Positions 7,551 to 15,810 of a stretch of 64,000 nucleotides of DNA are shown piece after piece. The notes under the pieces are model-generated. The model saw nothing but the letters and a program-made list of their open reading frames with translations. It made no database searches and was not told the origin of the DNA. Origin of the DNA: a virus. A program made the position numbers and the translations under genes. Within the stretch, counting starts at the first letter, position 1. Each line of letters begins with the position of its first letter. The stretch lies in the IMG/VR virus record IMGVR_UViG_3300020442_000007, positions 62,001 to 126,000 of that record, one strand, 5' to 3'.

Positions 7551-8264
7551 AATTCTTTCAACTATGTGATTTAAGGCTGGATAATAATCATCATCTTTTG
7601 GGTCATGCTTACTTAACACATCAGCAAGTTTATCATCTCTTTTACAAAATTCATTAAAACTTATCGTTTTATTTGGTAAACCTAACCCTTCGAAAATTTC
7701 TTGTACTGTATTATTTCTTATAGTAGGAAAAAAATTTGTGATATTTTGATTTTCAATAGCAATTTGTTTTTTCATACCTACATCATCTTTATACCAAAAA
7801 TAATGAGGATATGATATATCCCAACCTCCACAGATATGCCACCATTCAAAACATTCTTCATTAGTTCTTTGAACACCTATAAACTTTGCATCTGGAAACA
7901 TATTTTTTAGATAGTCAAGATGATAAGCAAACCAATGACTTTTGATTATTTTTTTACCATGATTCCAGTCTGTGTAAGGTTTTTTAAAATCCTCAACAAT
8001 TTGTTCTTTGCTAAGTGTATCAAGTATATCAAACTGTTTTCCAAACTCATGATCAGGACCCCAATACGCACCTCTATGCCAACCCCTGGTAACTAATTTA
8101 CCTGTATCAGGATTGATAGTCTCATGATTGTAAACTCTATCAGGGGTTTCATCAGAAATATTTATATCTATGTTTGATGTTATCATACGTAGTATTCCGC
8201 TCCATCTACTGCCTGGAGCACCTGTCGCTAAAATTAAATCTTTACCTGTGTAATCTTCATACAT
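7533..8264 (-). CDS. Sulfotransferase-like P-loop protein (copy 1)
   Basis: A 243-residue protein. The N-terminus has a strand and loop LILATGAPGSRWSGILRMI (residues 10-28), similar to the phosphosulfate-binding loop of sulfotransferases. About residues 107-145 (KKIIKSHWFAYHLDY, then DAKFIGVQRTNEECFEWW) match the second region of that fold, where an Arg after a strand contacts the 3'-phosphate of PAPS. A paralogue with the same layout lies at 10024 (TGAPGSKWSAV, RVYTHTR, GAYWGPG, KIMIVLRTE). It overlaps the SGNH hydrolase gene by eight bases and ends head-on with the plus-strand gene. A sulfotransferase is plausible; other P-loop transferases or kinases are not excluded. Confidence 0.65.
   Translation of the reverse strand: MYEDYTGKDLILATGAPGSRWSGILRMITSNIDINISDETPDRVYNHETINPDTGKLVTRGWHRGAYWGPDHEFGKQFDILDTLSKEQIVEDFKKPYTDWNHGKKIIKSHWFAYHLDYLKNMFPDAKFIGVQRTNEECFEWWHICGGWDISYPHYFWYKDDVGMKKQIAIENQNITNFFPTIRNNTVQEIFEGLGLPNKTISFNEFCKRDDKLADVLSKHDPKDDDYYPALNHIVERISTGVC
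7545..7563. other. Inverted repeat at a convergent gene junction
   Basis: AGTTGAAA, a three-base loop TTC, and TTTCAACT form a perfect 8-bp stem exactly where the plus- and minus-strand genes meet tail to tail. It is A+T-rich and has no clear T-run on either side, so a bidirectional terminator is possible but not well supported. Confidence 0.3.
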
Positions 8265-9051
8265 TTTTTATTCCTTCTAAAATCATTTCTGCCATAATTT
8301 TATGTGATTCAACTCCAGGATGAAACCCATCTCTTGCTAAATCTACTACAGTTTCTTTTGCTTCAAACGGCACCTTGGATATATTATGTAGACTTGGCAC
8401 AATAGACTTCCACGCCCTTCTTTCACAATATGCAAGAATTAGTCTTGAATTCGGAAACAAACCTTTTAAAAAAAAGTCAAATAATTTTAAACAGTCAACA
8501 TCTGAATTAGTAAAATGTTTTTTGTATCCTTCTTCTTGTTCTAACTTTCTTATTTTATATATTTCACGTAAAGCCCAACCATAATTTTGAAAAAACCTTG
8601 TATCATTTAAAACAACATAATCAGGATTAAAATTTTTAAATTCTATTAATGGATCTATAATATCAGTTAATGAATCAGCTGAGCTAAAATTTATATAAGA
8701 TGCATTTAATTTTTCTGCCACTAAATATGGAAAACTTTCTTCTACATTCACTCCGGTACCTAGACATAAACTTCCACCGGCAAATATAATCTTAACATCA
8801 GCGTCATAATTTGGTTCAGGTCCTCGGAGACCTAAGCTATTCCATCTATATTCTACATGTTTATTTACAGCATCTTTTTGAGCTATATGTGCCGTAAATA
8901 GATCTCTCCCTCTGCCCCCAACCCAAGGTTTACTATTTTCCTCATTATCTTTTCCGTTCCAAAGATCTATTGTGCAAGGTTCGTTAAACATTTGTTTACG
9001 TATCTTAGGTTGTTGTCCTTTTGTTTTTCTTGGGGTAATAGGTTCAGACAT
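8257..9051 (-). CDS. SGNH/GDSL-type hydrolase
   Basis: A 264-residue protein. Block I is IIFAGGSLCLGTG (residues 88-100), with S94 as the likely nucleophile and a GGSL in place of GDSL. YVVLNDTRF (145-153) fits block III with its Asn, and ARDGFHPGVESH (239-250) contains the DxxH catalytic pair of block V. Members remove or transfer acyl groups from carbohydrates, lipids or peptidoglycan. No signal peptide is visible, so it should act in the cytoplasm, for example on a nucleotide-sugar-linked or lipid-linked glycan. It overlaps both neighbours (sulfotransferase-like, 2OG oxygenase) by eight bases, showing tight co-expression. Confidence 0.75.
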   Translation of the reverse strand: MSEPITPRKTKGQQPKIRKQMFNEPCTIDLWNGKDNEENSKPWVGGRGRDLFTAHIAQKDAVNKHVEYRWNSLGLRGPEPNYDADVKIIFAGGSLCLGTGVNVEESFPYLVAEKLNASYINFSSADSLTDIIDPLIEFKNFNPDYVVLNDTRFFQNYGWALREIYKIRKLEQEEGYKKHFTNSDVDCLKLFDFFLKGLFPNSRLILAYCERRAWKSIVPSLHNISKVPFEAKETVVDLARDGFHPGVESHKIMAEMILEGIKNV

Positions 9052-10015
9052 TAATTATATGCTCTTTAGATCCGTTGTTCATTAAATTAGTAAACTTTTC
9101 ATTTATAAATCCAGTAGCTTGTAAAGTTATTCTTGGTGTGTAGCCCATATTAGAAGCAGCATGCGGCATATTACACCAATCATACACAACACATTCACCT
9201 GCATCATAACCTTGATAATATGTATTTCCGAACTGCCATACATGTCCATAATCCCAAGGTGTTAAAGCTATCAGTATCCTACGTAACATAAGTGGATTTT
9301 TATCTGCTCCTGCGGCAATCCATTTTTCTCTCCATTCTGGTCTAGCATATCTCATCTGTTGATCAATATGGAAAGGTGTTACTTCTCCTAGACGTTGTAT
9401 ATGCACTCTTGATTGATGTACATCATACATACCTACTGCTTCTAACATTCTAAAAAAAACAGCAGAATCAGGATGAGTATCTCTTCTTTCATTATGAGCA
9501 ATTTGATGATGATACATGCAAGATACATCATCTTTGCCTGATGCACGTTTAATGTCCATCATTTCACCTTCATGTAAATCTTTATCTTGCTGACTAGAAT
9601 TACGTGGTCTATAGTTTCCTATAGTATGTTCTTTACATTTTCTTAAAGCTCTTTGTACACCAGCTTCCCAGTCACCTTTAAATTTACACATAACTGTAAA
9701 AGTTTTTTCTTGTGGATCACCTTTTGGATCAAAATGCCAAGTAGACCGCAATTTATTATGATACCATCTACTAGGAATTCCGTCAACCGTGTAAACATTC
9801 ATGTTAGATTTTTTATGACGTTGTAGTTGCTCCTCTGAATACATATCATCTTGGTAATTGCTATCATTAATGTTCACACCTTCTTCAAGTTGTGGAATTT
9901 GATCCGGTACAAGATCTTTGACACGATCACCGGAATAATAATTAACATTATCTTTATCACCTTCAATTGATTTTTTTAAAATTTTGTTTGCATCATCTGC
10001 GTAATCTTTTTCCAT
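9044..10015 (-). CDS. 2OG-Fe(II) oxygenase-like protein, long form
   Basis: A 323-residue protein. Residues 1-75 are acidic and probably disordered. The C-terminal domain has the iron/2-oxoglutarate pattern: H216-x-D218 in VTPFHIDQQM, H285 in YDWCNMPHAASN and R295 in TPRITLQATG. The same segments occur in the shorter proteins at 14241 (H153, D155, H209, R219) and 16657 (H145, D147, H201, R211), with the shared GDW-type and DWPNVPH-type words, so the three are clear paralogues. Hydroxylation of a peptide side chain or metabolite is the expected chemistry. It overlaps the SGNH hydrolase gene by eight bases. Confidence 0.75.
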   Translation of the reverse strand: MEKDYADDANKILKKSIEGDKDNVNYYSGDRVKDLVPDQIPQLEEGVNINDSNYQDDMYSEEQLQRHKKSNMNVYTVDGIPSRWYHNKLRSTWHFDPKGDPQEKTFTVMCKFKGDWEAGVQRALRKCKEHTIGNYRPRNSSQQDKDLHEGEMMDIKRASGKDDVSCMYHHQIAHNERRDTHPDSAVFFRMLEAVGMYDVHQSRVHIQRLGEVTPFHIDQQMRYARPEWREKWIAAGADKNPLMLRRILIALTPWDYGHVWQFGNTYYQGYDAGECVVYDWCNMPHAASNMGYTPRITLQATGFINEKFTNLMNNGSKEHIINV

Positions 10016-10023
10016 ATTTGCTC

Positions 10024-10731
10024 CTAAAAATTGTATTCACACACGTTTACATCAAGCACATATCTTCCATTAAAATTATTAACTTCTTTCGGTTGGCTTT
10101 TCTCTATAGAAGAAATATAAAAATCTAACCAATCATATTCTTCTTTTGATTCTAACCCCCAGCGTTCTTTAAAATAATACCTATCACAAACATTAACTCT
10201 TAATTTGTTTTCTCCTACCCAATTATTCGCTGCGGCTACTTCTTCAAATATTTTTTCTTTGAGTAGGTCATAATTTTTATAATATGTATGATAATCTGGA
10301 TAATCAATAGACTCAAATCCTCCAGCACCTTTCCAGCCTCTGAAATTTTTTATTTCAGTTCTAAGCACAATCATTATTTTTGCTAATGGAAAAGTTTTTC
10401 TTATGTAATCTAATTGTAAGGAAAAATGATGACATTTAATAATTCTATAAGTATCCCAAGTTTTGTCAGCATATGGTCCGTCTATTTCTTGAATTATTTC
10501 TTCTTTAGTCAAAGTATCTAGTTTATCAAATTTTTGTCCGTATTCTTGTCCAGGACCCCAGTACGCTCCTAAGTGCTGTACTGGAGATCTTGTATGTGTA
10601 TACACTCTGTCATCTCTGTGATCAGATATGTTAATTGGCATAATAGTATTTTTTGATATTACGTTAGATACTGCACTCCATTTACTACCTGGGGCTCCAG
10701 TAAAGAATATTAGTTTACTTTCATCATACAT
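10024..10731 (-). CDS. Sulfotransferase-like P-loop protein (copy 2)
   Basis: A 235-residue paralogue of the protein at 7533. Shared landmarks, in order: the loop FFTGAPGSKWSAV (residues 9-21), an INISD segment, RVYTHTR, GAYWGPGQEYGQKFD, LDTLTKEEI, and the strand-Arg element KIMIVLRTEIKNF. The two copies flank an SGNH hydrolase and a 2OG oxygenase, so one may have arisen by tandem duplication followed by insertion. The expected role by analogy is transfer of a sulfuryl or similar group from a nucleotide donor. PAPS could come from the APS-kinase-like protein encoded at 15807. Substrate is unknown. Confidence 0.65.
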   Translation of the reverse strand: MYDESKLIFFTGAPGSKWSAVSNVISKNTIMPINISDHRDDRVYTHTRSPVQHLGAYWGPGQEYGQKFDKLDTLTKEEIIQEIDGPYADKTWDTYRIIKCHHFSLQLDYIRKTFPLAKIMIVLRTEIKNFRGWKGAGGFESIDYPDYHTYYKNYDLLKEKIFEEVAAANNWVGENKLRVNVCDRYYFKERWGLESKEEYDWLDFYISSIEKSQPKEVNNFNGRYVLDVNVCEYNF

Positions 10732-10754
10732 TAATTTTTTTCCTATGTAAATAT

Positions 10755-11495
10755 TTATTTTGGCTTGTAAAACTCAAAATACAATCTGTCACCGTTATCT
10801 TTTTTAAACTTTTCTAATTCAAGATTGTGTTCTTTTGCTAGTTCATATGCTACTTCAAACGACCAAGGAAAGATATCTACAAAAGGTCCTTTTGGCCATA
10901 AATGCCCAGGATTAGCACGAAAATACATTCTACCTCCAGGCATTAATATTTCTACAAGTTTTGCAAATCTTGTATTAATATCACCTCTATCACCGAAGTT
11001 TAAACTACCGAACACTATGATATGATCATAGCTCTCTGGCTCAACAGCAAATTCTAATATATCAACCATATAGTCTGCACTATTATTATATGGATCTATA
11101 CCAATTAGATTTTTAATTCTATTTTTAAATGGATGATATCCACAACCAAAGTCTAACACCGCTTTTGGATCTGTATTGTTTATTGTATCTACTAATGCCC
11201 ATCCGCTGTATTGATATATTTCAGTTTTAGGTTGCCAAATCTCCCCAAAAAACCTATGCATATATCTTGAATCAAGATCAGATACTAATTCTTTCACAGT
11301 AACATCTAAAGTTTCTATATCAAGTTGTAACTTAGATGACACATTGTCTTTAAACTTACGTAACCTAGCTGGTGACCAAGGTAACGAACCGATATTTGTA
11401 TCGATTGTAATCTGATCATTAATATTGTTATACTTAGGTAAATTGAAGGAGTTTTTTAAATTTTCGTCGATTAGACTAAAAATTCGAGTGTTCAT
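10755..11495 (-). CDS. Class I SAM-dependent methyltransferase
   Basis: A 246-residue protein with motif I AVLDFGCGYHPF (residues 112-123), an acidic post-I residue in IGIDPYNNS, and later YDHIIVFGSLNFGDRG and LMPGGRMYFRANPG, the motif IV/post-motif pattern of Rossmann methyltransferases. The first 110 residues are a separate helical region. It is the first gene of the minus-strand operon ending at 7533, with AAAAAGGAG 10 bases before the ATG. A smaller methyltransferase with the same GCGxxP signature (AGCGVNPYKKYFPN) lies at 17744, suggesting related substrates. Target is unknown; small-molecule or glycan O-methylation would fit the neighbours. Confidence 0.85.
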   Translation of the reverse strand: MNTRIFSLIDENLKNSFNLPKYNNINDQITIDTNIGSLPWSPARLRKFKDNVSSKLQLDIETLDVTVKELVSDLDSRYMHRFFGEIWQPKTEIYQYSGWALVDTINNTDPKAVLDFGCGYHPFKNRIKNLIGIDPYNNSADYMVDILEFAVEPESYDHIIVFGSLNFGDRGDINTRFAKLVEILMPGGRMYFRANPGHLWPKGPFVDIFPWSFEVAYELAKEHNLELEKFKKDNGDRLYFEFYKPK

Positions 11496-11668
11496 AAAAA
11501 AAATCTCCTTTTTGATAAATAAATGTATGCAATAATAAAAAAAGATTCACTTTTAAAAATTTTTTTATCCGCATCATATAATTACTTATGTTATATGTAT
11601 TATTTAAGGATCAACTCTGAAACTTAAAAATTTAATAATGAAGTATAAACTAAAGGAGATATAACATT
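11496..11668. other. Divergent intergenic region between minus operon and tctC
   Basis: The largest gap in the window, strongly A+T-rich. It must hold the promoter for the minus-strand methyltransferase operon and for tctC. I see no sigma-70 -35/-10 pair as clean as those elsewhere. A late-type GATAAATAA occurs at 11514-11522 on the plus strand, and a TATAAT at 11577-11582 lacks a -35 match at 17 bases. The tctC leader would be about 80-140 bases depending on which is used. Confidence 0.5.
11514..11522 (+). promoter_or_regulatory. Possible late-type promoter GATAAATAA for tctC
   Basis: The same nonamer GATAAATAA precedes the gene at 19248 with ordinary spacing. Here it lies about 147 bases before the tctC start, giving a long leader. 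It matches the core ATAAATA of the late motifs, but in such A+T-rich DNA it may occur by chance. Confidence 0.3.
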
Positions 11669-12724
11669 ATGAAGAAACTAATCATTGGAGTCTTTATGGC
11701 TTTGACGATGTCAGCTACAACAGCTTTTGCTGATTATACGCTGATTGTTCCTCAGGCACCTGGTAAGGGTACTTCTGTATGGAGCGAAATTATCGCTAAG
11801 AACTTAGAAAAGTTCATCGGTGAACCAGTCGTGGTTCGTCATATTCCAGGCGCAAGAGATATTCCTGGTTTTAACAAGTTCCACAACAGCCTACGTTTTG
11901 ATGACAAAACAATTATGGTTGCACACGGTGGTAACGGTGTGTCGTACTTGTTGGATAAAGTTGACTACAACTATTTCGACTATGAACTAATGGGTTCTAT
12001 GAACAATGATATTGTTCTTGGTAAACATGCTGGTGCTGATGAAAAATCAGGAAACTGGACTATTGCAGGTGGATCAGGTTTTGAACCAGATGCAGCGGCA
12101 GTGGCAATGTTACTTTGTGGTCCACAAGGTGACAACACAGTAGACGACTATCTAAAATGTTGGAGAGAACGTGTAACTTGGGTTAACGGTGTATCAGGAG
12201 GCGAAAAGCGTCTTGGTTTTAAAAACGGTGAATTTGATGTAGCACGTGAATCGCCTGCGGCTTGGAAACGTTTCTACGAAGGTATCGAAGGTAATGAACT
12301 TTGGTTCACACACGGTATCCTAGACTTGGAAAATAAAGTACAAATGGCAGACCCAAACTTTCCAGGTACACAGTTCGAGGACTTGTACGAAAAGTTATGG
12401 GGCGAAGCACCAAAAGGTGATTTGTATGAAGCATATCGCTTAACACGTAACTGGCGTGATGCTATCCAAAAGTCTCTTTGGGTAAACAAAGGCAATCCTA
12501 ATGCGGCAAAGATCAAAGCTGCTGTAACTGAAATGATTAATGATCCAGTTGCGAGTGCTGAAATTTATGCTAAAACAGGAACTTATCCTTGGATCCAAGA
12601 TGGCCCAGCATTATTAGCTACTCTAAAATCCCTAATTACAGAGAAAGCTCTTAAAGATGCGGTTAAATGGAATCAGGAAGCATATGGCTTTCCATCAATT
12701 TATAAGCCAGAGCTTTTAAAGTAA
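11669..12724 (+). CDS. tctC: TctC-type periplasmic substrate-binding protein of a tripartite tricarboxylate transporter
   Basis: A 351-residue protein with a clear signal peptide: basic MKK, a hydrophobic stretch LIIGVFMALTMSATTAFA, likely cleavage after about residue 21. The mature start YTLIVPQAPGKGTSVWSEII matches the TctC/Bug opening, in which a strand ending in VP is followed by a Gly-rich turn; VVVRHIPGARDIPG is the second family signature. Length is about normal (300-350). The protein would bind an organic acid in the periplasm and hand it to TctA, encoded 12 bases downstream. AAAGGAG precedes the ATG. Two 60-base lines I counted (12181-12240, 12301-12360) are 42% and 40% G+C, against 33% and 25% in two lines from neighbouring genes, suggesting a different origin or constraint. 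Confidence 0.85.
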   Translation: MKKLIIGVFMALTMSATTAFADYTLIVPQAPGKGTSVWSEIIAKNLEKFIGEPVVVRHIPGARDIPGFNKFHNSLRFDDKTIMVAHGGNGVSYLLDKVDYNYFDYELMGSMNNDIVLGKHAGADEKSGNWTIAGGSGFEPDAAAVAMLLCGPQGDNTVDDYLKCWRERVTWVNGVSGGEKRLGFKNGEFDVARESPAAWKRFYEGIEGNELWFTHGILDLENKVQMADPNFPGTQFEDLYEKLWGEAPKGDLYEAYRLTRNWRDAIQKSLWVNKGNPNAAKIKAAVTEMINDPVASAEIYAKTGTYPWIQDGPALLATLKSLITEKALKDAVKWNQEAYGFPSIYKPELLK

Positions 12725-12735
12725 AGGATTAACCT

Positions 12736-14244
12736 ATGGACTATGTTATCTGGGCATTAATTGGCACCATGTATGGAATGCTAGTTGGTATTATACCTAT
12801 TGCAGGTGTAACTACCGCCCTGATAACTGTCTTTAGCATGGGAGCATACTTTATGGCTGACCCTTATTTGGGGTTAGTCTTTCTTACTGCAATAGTAGCA
12901 AGTTGTGCAAGTGCAGATAGTTATACAAGTATTCTTACAGGCATACCAGGAGCAAGTACAACTGCGGCCTGTGTTATAGATGGTTATCCAATGGCGAAAA
13001 AAGGCCAAGCCTCAAGAGCAATGGGCATTGCTATTGCTGACTCTACTTTTAACGGAGTTGTATTTGCAGCACTGACATTCTTTTTACTTCCTTATTATGG
13101 GAAGATTATAGTATTATTTGGACGTCCAGAGTTTCTGGGCTTCATGACAATGGCACTAGCCTGTGTAGGCTTTGTGGCAAGTAAAAACGTATTTTTAAGT
13201 ATATGTGCAATCATATTCGGACTAGCAGTAGGTATGGTTGGCGAAGATGTTGTAAGTAATCCTAGACTAACATTTGGTTGGGAATATTTACAAAATGGAA
13301 TAGGAATGGTAGTTTTACTATCAGGCCTGTTTGGAGTACCAGAATTATTAGATGGATTTAGAAGAAAATTAAAATCCGCAGCACCACCAATAAATGGAAG
13401 TTATTGGACAGGTCTTTTCCAAGGCTTCCGTGATGTAAAAACACACTGGCGTGATATGATACGTGGTGGGTTGATTGGTTTCGTTACTGGTTTATTACCA
13501 GGTGTAGGAGGCGCAGTAGGTGACTTCTTAGCATACGGTGCCACAAAGGCTGCACATAAAGAAAAAGACCAAGAAGTTCCTTTTGGTGAAGGTAACCCTG
13601 TAGGATTATTAGGGTGTGAAGGAGCAAACAATGCACAAAAGGTGTCTAGTATGATTCCTGCATGTTTGTTTGGAATACCAGCTGCGCCTTTTGCCGCAAT
13701 GGTAATGGCAATATGTATGTATTTCGGTATGGAGATTGGTACACCAAGTCTATTAGATGATATACAGTTTACAAATAGTTTAGCATTTGGTTATATTTTT
13801 GGGACTATTGGTGTTGCATTGTTAAGTATATTTTTATACAAGTATATACTTAAAATATTAGAAGTGCCTTTTTGGATTTACGCAACTTTTATTTTAGCAG
13901 TAATTGTTTATGCTAATATGCAATACACAGGTGGTTGGGAAGATTTAGCTTTACTTGCTATCTTAAGTGCTATAGGAGTCTTATGTAAAATGTGGAACAT
14001 TAGTAGACCAGCAATTCTAGTTGCATACGTTGTAGCTTTTAAGATAGATGAATACTTTTGGGGAACATTGCAGATTTATGGTTATAAACAATGGAAACCA
14101 GGATTAAGTTCAATGTCTGACTTTAGGTGGTTTGAATTATTTAACATATATAACCATCCTATATTCCTTATATGTATTGTTGTTGCATTAGGAATATTTA
14201 TAAACAGTTTAGTTAGAAAAGATAAAGGACTTGATTACGTATGA
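12736..14244 (+). CDS. tctA: TctA-type large membrane subunit of a tripartite tricarboxylate transporter
   Basis: A 502-residue, highly hydrophobic protein of the normal length for TctA (about 500), with roughly 11-12 membrane segments. Family landmarks include an N-terminal GMLVGIIPIAGVTTALI segment, SADSYTSILTGIPGAST (a conserved TctA loop of the type ITSILLNTPGxP), CVIDGYPMAKKGQASRA and, in the second half, GFVTGLLPGVGGAVGDFLAYG, an internal repeat of the first half's PG-containing loop. TctA carries the ion-coupled transport path for tricarboxylates or related organic acids. It lies directly behind tctC and overlaps the next gene by four bases. No recognisable tctB gene is present. Confidence 0.9.
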   Translation: MDYVIWALIGTMYGMLVGIIPIAGVTTALITVFSMGAYFMADPYLGLVFLTAIVASCASADSYTSILTGIPGASTTAACVIDGYPMAKKGQASRAMGIAIADSTFNGVVFAALTFFLLPYYGKIIVLFGRPEFLGFMTMALACVGFVASKNVFLSICAIIFGLAVGMVGEDVVSNPRLTFGWEYLQNGIGMVVLLSGLFGVPELLDGFRRKLKSAAPPINGSYWTGLFQGFRDVKTHWRDMIRGGLIGFVTGLLPGVGGAVGDFLAYGATKAAHKEKDQEVPFGEGNPVGLLGCEGANNAQKVSSMIPACLFGIPAAPFAAMVMAICMYFGMEIGTPSLLDDIQFTNSLAFGYIFGTIGVALLSIFLYKYILKILEVPFWIYATFILAVIVYANMQYTGGWEDLALLAILSAIGVLCKMWNISRPAILVAYVVAFKIDEYFWGTLQIYGYKQWKPGLSSMSDFRWFELFNIYNHPIFLICIVVALGIFINSLVRKDKGLDYV

Positions 14245-14987
14245 TGCACAAAACAAATTGGACTAAAACTTTAGAACCTGCAGACAATTATAAAAGTAAT
14301 TGGGATTGGACTGTAGCACACAGTGAATATCATTTTGATAATAATATTCAAGACAAGGAAGGCGAATGGGTTAAAGTTTTAGGCCGATTTGATAATCCTG
14401 AGTTATGGAAAGCAGATAGAGATAGATTAGTTAAAAATGCGACTAAAGCTATAAATTGGGAAACAAGAAAATTCTTTGGACATAAAGAAGATGCATCTCC
14501 AATGTTGAAACAAGAAGAATATGATATTACACAAGGAGGGGGTGATCCTAAAAAACTTATGCTTACAAATATGAAAGATGAGTTAGAGGATTATCCAATG
14601 CTTGTAAAAATGAAAGAACACTTTGGCGTAGTAGGTGGTAAGGACGAATTAAAATATCGTGCCCATGTTCAACTTACAGGTCAAATGTTTAATTTACACA
14701 TTGACAAACTTTGGGATAGATGCATAGAAGATCCTGAACAAGTATGTCGTATTACATTTTTCTTAGATGATTGGCAACCAGGACAGTTCTATATGTATGG
14801 TAATTTTATCTATGAAAGATGGAAAGCCGGAGAAGCTCATATATTTGATTGGCCTAATGTGCCACACGCAACCGCTAACGCAAGTAATTTTGCAAGACCC
14901 TGCATACAGATTACAGGCTTAAAATCAGATAAAACTAGGGAAATTATTGCTAATGGATCGCGTGATACAGTATGGACACTAAAGTAA
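14241..14987 (+). CDS. 2OG-Fe(II) oxygenase-like protein, paralogue A
   Basis: A 248-residue protein. The N-terminal part has an NYKSNWDWTVAHSEYHFD segment shared with the protein at 16657 (DYKSNWEWTKSNSNYHFD). The catalytic region contains H153-x-D155 in NLHIDKLWD, then RWKAGEAHIFDWPNVPH with H209, and R219 in ARPCIQITG. These match iron and 2-oxoglutarate ligands. Between them lies DDWQPGQFYMYGN, nearly identical in 16657. Coupled to tctA by an ATGA overlap and followed by a DUF2061-like gene overlapping by 16 bases. Being next to an organic-acid transporter is interesting, since these enzymes consume 2-oxoglutarate, but a functional link is speculative. Confidence 0.75.
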   Translation: MMHKTNWTKTLEPADNYKSNWDWTVAHSEYHFDNNIQDKEGEWVKVLGRFDNPELWKADRDRLVKNATKAINWETRKFFGHKEDASPMLKQEEYDITQGGGDPKKLMLTNMKDELEDYPMLVKMKEHFGVVGGKDELKYRAHVQLTGQMFNLHIDKLWDRCIEDPEQVCRITFFLDDWQPGQFYMYGNFIYERWKAGEAHIFDWPNVPHATANASNFARPCIQITGLKSDKTREIIANGSRDTVWTLK

Positions 14988-15172
14988 GAAGTCTCGTAAA
15001 GACAGTATCATGGAGATTAACTGGTACACTTTGCACATTTTTAATTAGTTACGCAATATTACGTGACATTAGTATAAGCGGTTCTATTGCAATTATACAA
15101 CTTACTGCTAACACATTTATATTTTATATACACGAACGTATATGGAATATAATAAAATGGGGTAAACTTTGA
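14972..15172 (+). CDS. DUF2061-like small membrane protein
   Basis: A 66-residue protein that matches the small DUF2061 family: RSLVKTVSWRLTGTLCTFLI at the start, two hydrophobic segments (about residues 17-30 and 36-52) and the closing motif IHERIWNIIKWG. In members of this family the KxxSWR and HERxW motifs are the conserved parts. Its function is unknown. It overlaps the preceding oxygenase by 16 bases, and its stop overlaps the next gene's TTG start. It probably sits in the inner membrane. Confidence 0.8.
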   Translation: MDTKVRSLVKTVSWRLTGTLCTFLISYAILRDISISGSIAIIQLTANTFIFYIHERIWNIIKWGKL

Positions 15173-15810
15173 AACCTTTACTTACTATAATGACTGGCCC
15201 GCAAGGAGCCGGTAATCACTTATTCAGTAAAGCACTAGGACAAAATAAAAATATATTTGTATGGCCTGCATTACAAGAAAAGTATTGGGAAGGTCATGAT
15301 TTAGAACCTTTTGCAGAATGCTGGAAAGATCCTTTAAAACTAAATGATTTTGACTGGAAACAAAGTCAGTATTTCATCACAAGTATCAGTTGCCCATATT
15401 TTGATGATGGTGTAGAAACTATTCCAGCATATGATAATTTTATAGAAGTAGCAAGAAAGTTTTGTAGAATTCAATTTCTCATAATAGGGAGAGATAGTAA
15501 TATTTTAAAATTACAACAAGAACGTGTAAGAGAAAAACACACAACACCGTTTTTTATGAAACAGTTAGATAGTATAATACTTGGCAATAAAACAATATTT
15601 GCTAGTCAAGAGTTATTATACTTGTACAAGATAAGATATTTACAATCGTTAGAAAAACAACTAGGATTGTTACCAAATGAAGTAACATTAGATGATACTA
15701 AACTACTAGAAATATTATCTAAAGATGCGAATAAGAAATACATATCACAAGCAGAATCAACATTAGATAAAACAATTCAATTAGCAAGTAGCAGGAAAGG
15801 CGCAGTATGA
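15169..15810 (+). CDS. P-loop protein, sulfotransferase/kinase-like, TTG start
   Basis: A 213-residue protein beginning at a TTG that overlaps the upstream TGA; GGGG lies just before it. The N-terminus LLTIMTGPQGAGNHLFSKAL (residues 4-23) is a phosphate-binding loop with an Asn-His in place of the Lys-Thr of Walker A, a variant I associate with phage sulfotransferase-like proteins. The strand FLIIGRDSNIL may carry the donor-contacting Arg. It sits directly before an APS-kinase-like gene, overlapping it by four bases, which is the best contextual argument for a PAPS-using transferase. No other motif is clear, and nucleotide kinase remains possible. Confidence 0.65.
   Translation: MKPLLTIMTGPQGAGNHLFSKALGQNKNIFVWPALQEKYWEGHDLEPFAECWKDPLKLNDFDWKQSQYFITSISCPYFDDGVETIPAYDNFIEVARKFCRIQFLIIGRDSNILKLQQERVREKHTTPFFMKQLDSIILGNKTIFASQELLYLYKIRYLQSLEKQLGLLPNEVTLDDTKLLEILSKDANKKYISQAESTLDKTIQLASSRKGAV

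Noticed and set aside
11577-11582. TATAAT box as a sigma-70 promoter of tctC
   Set aside because: No TTGACA-like -35 lies about 17 bases upstream; in such A+T-rich DNA the box can occur by chance.
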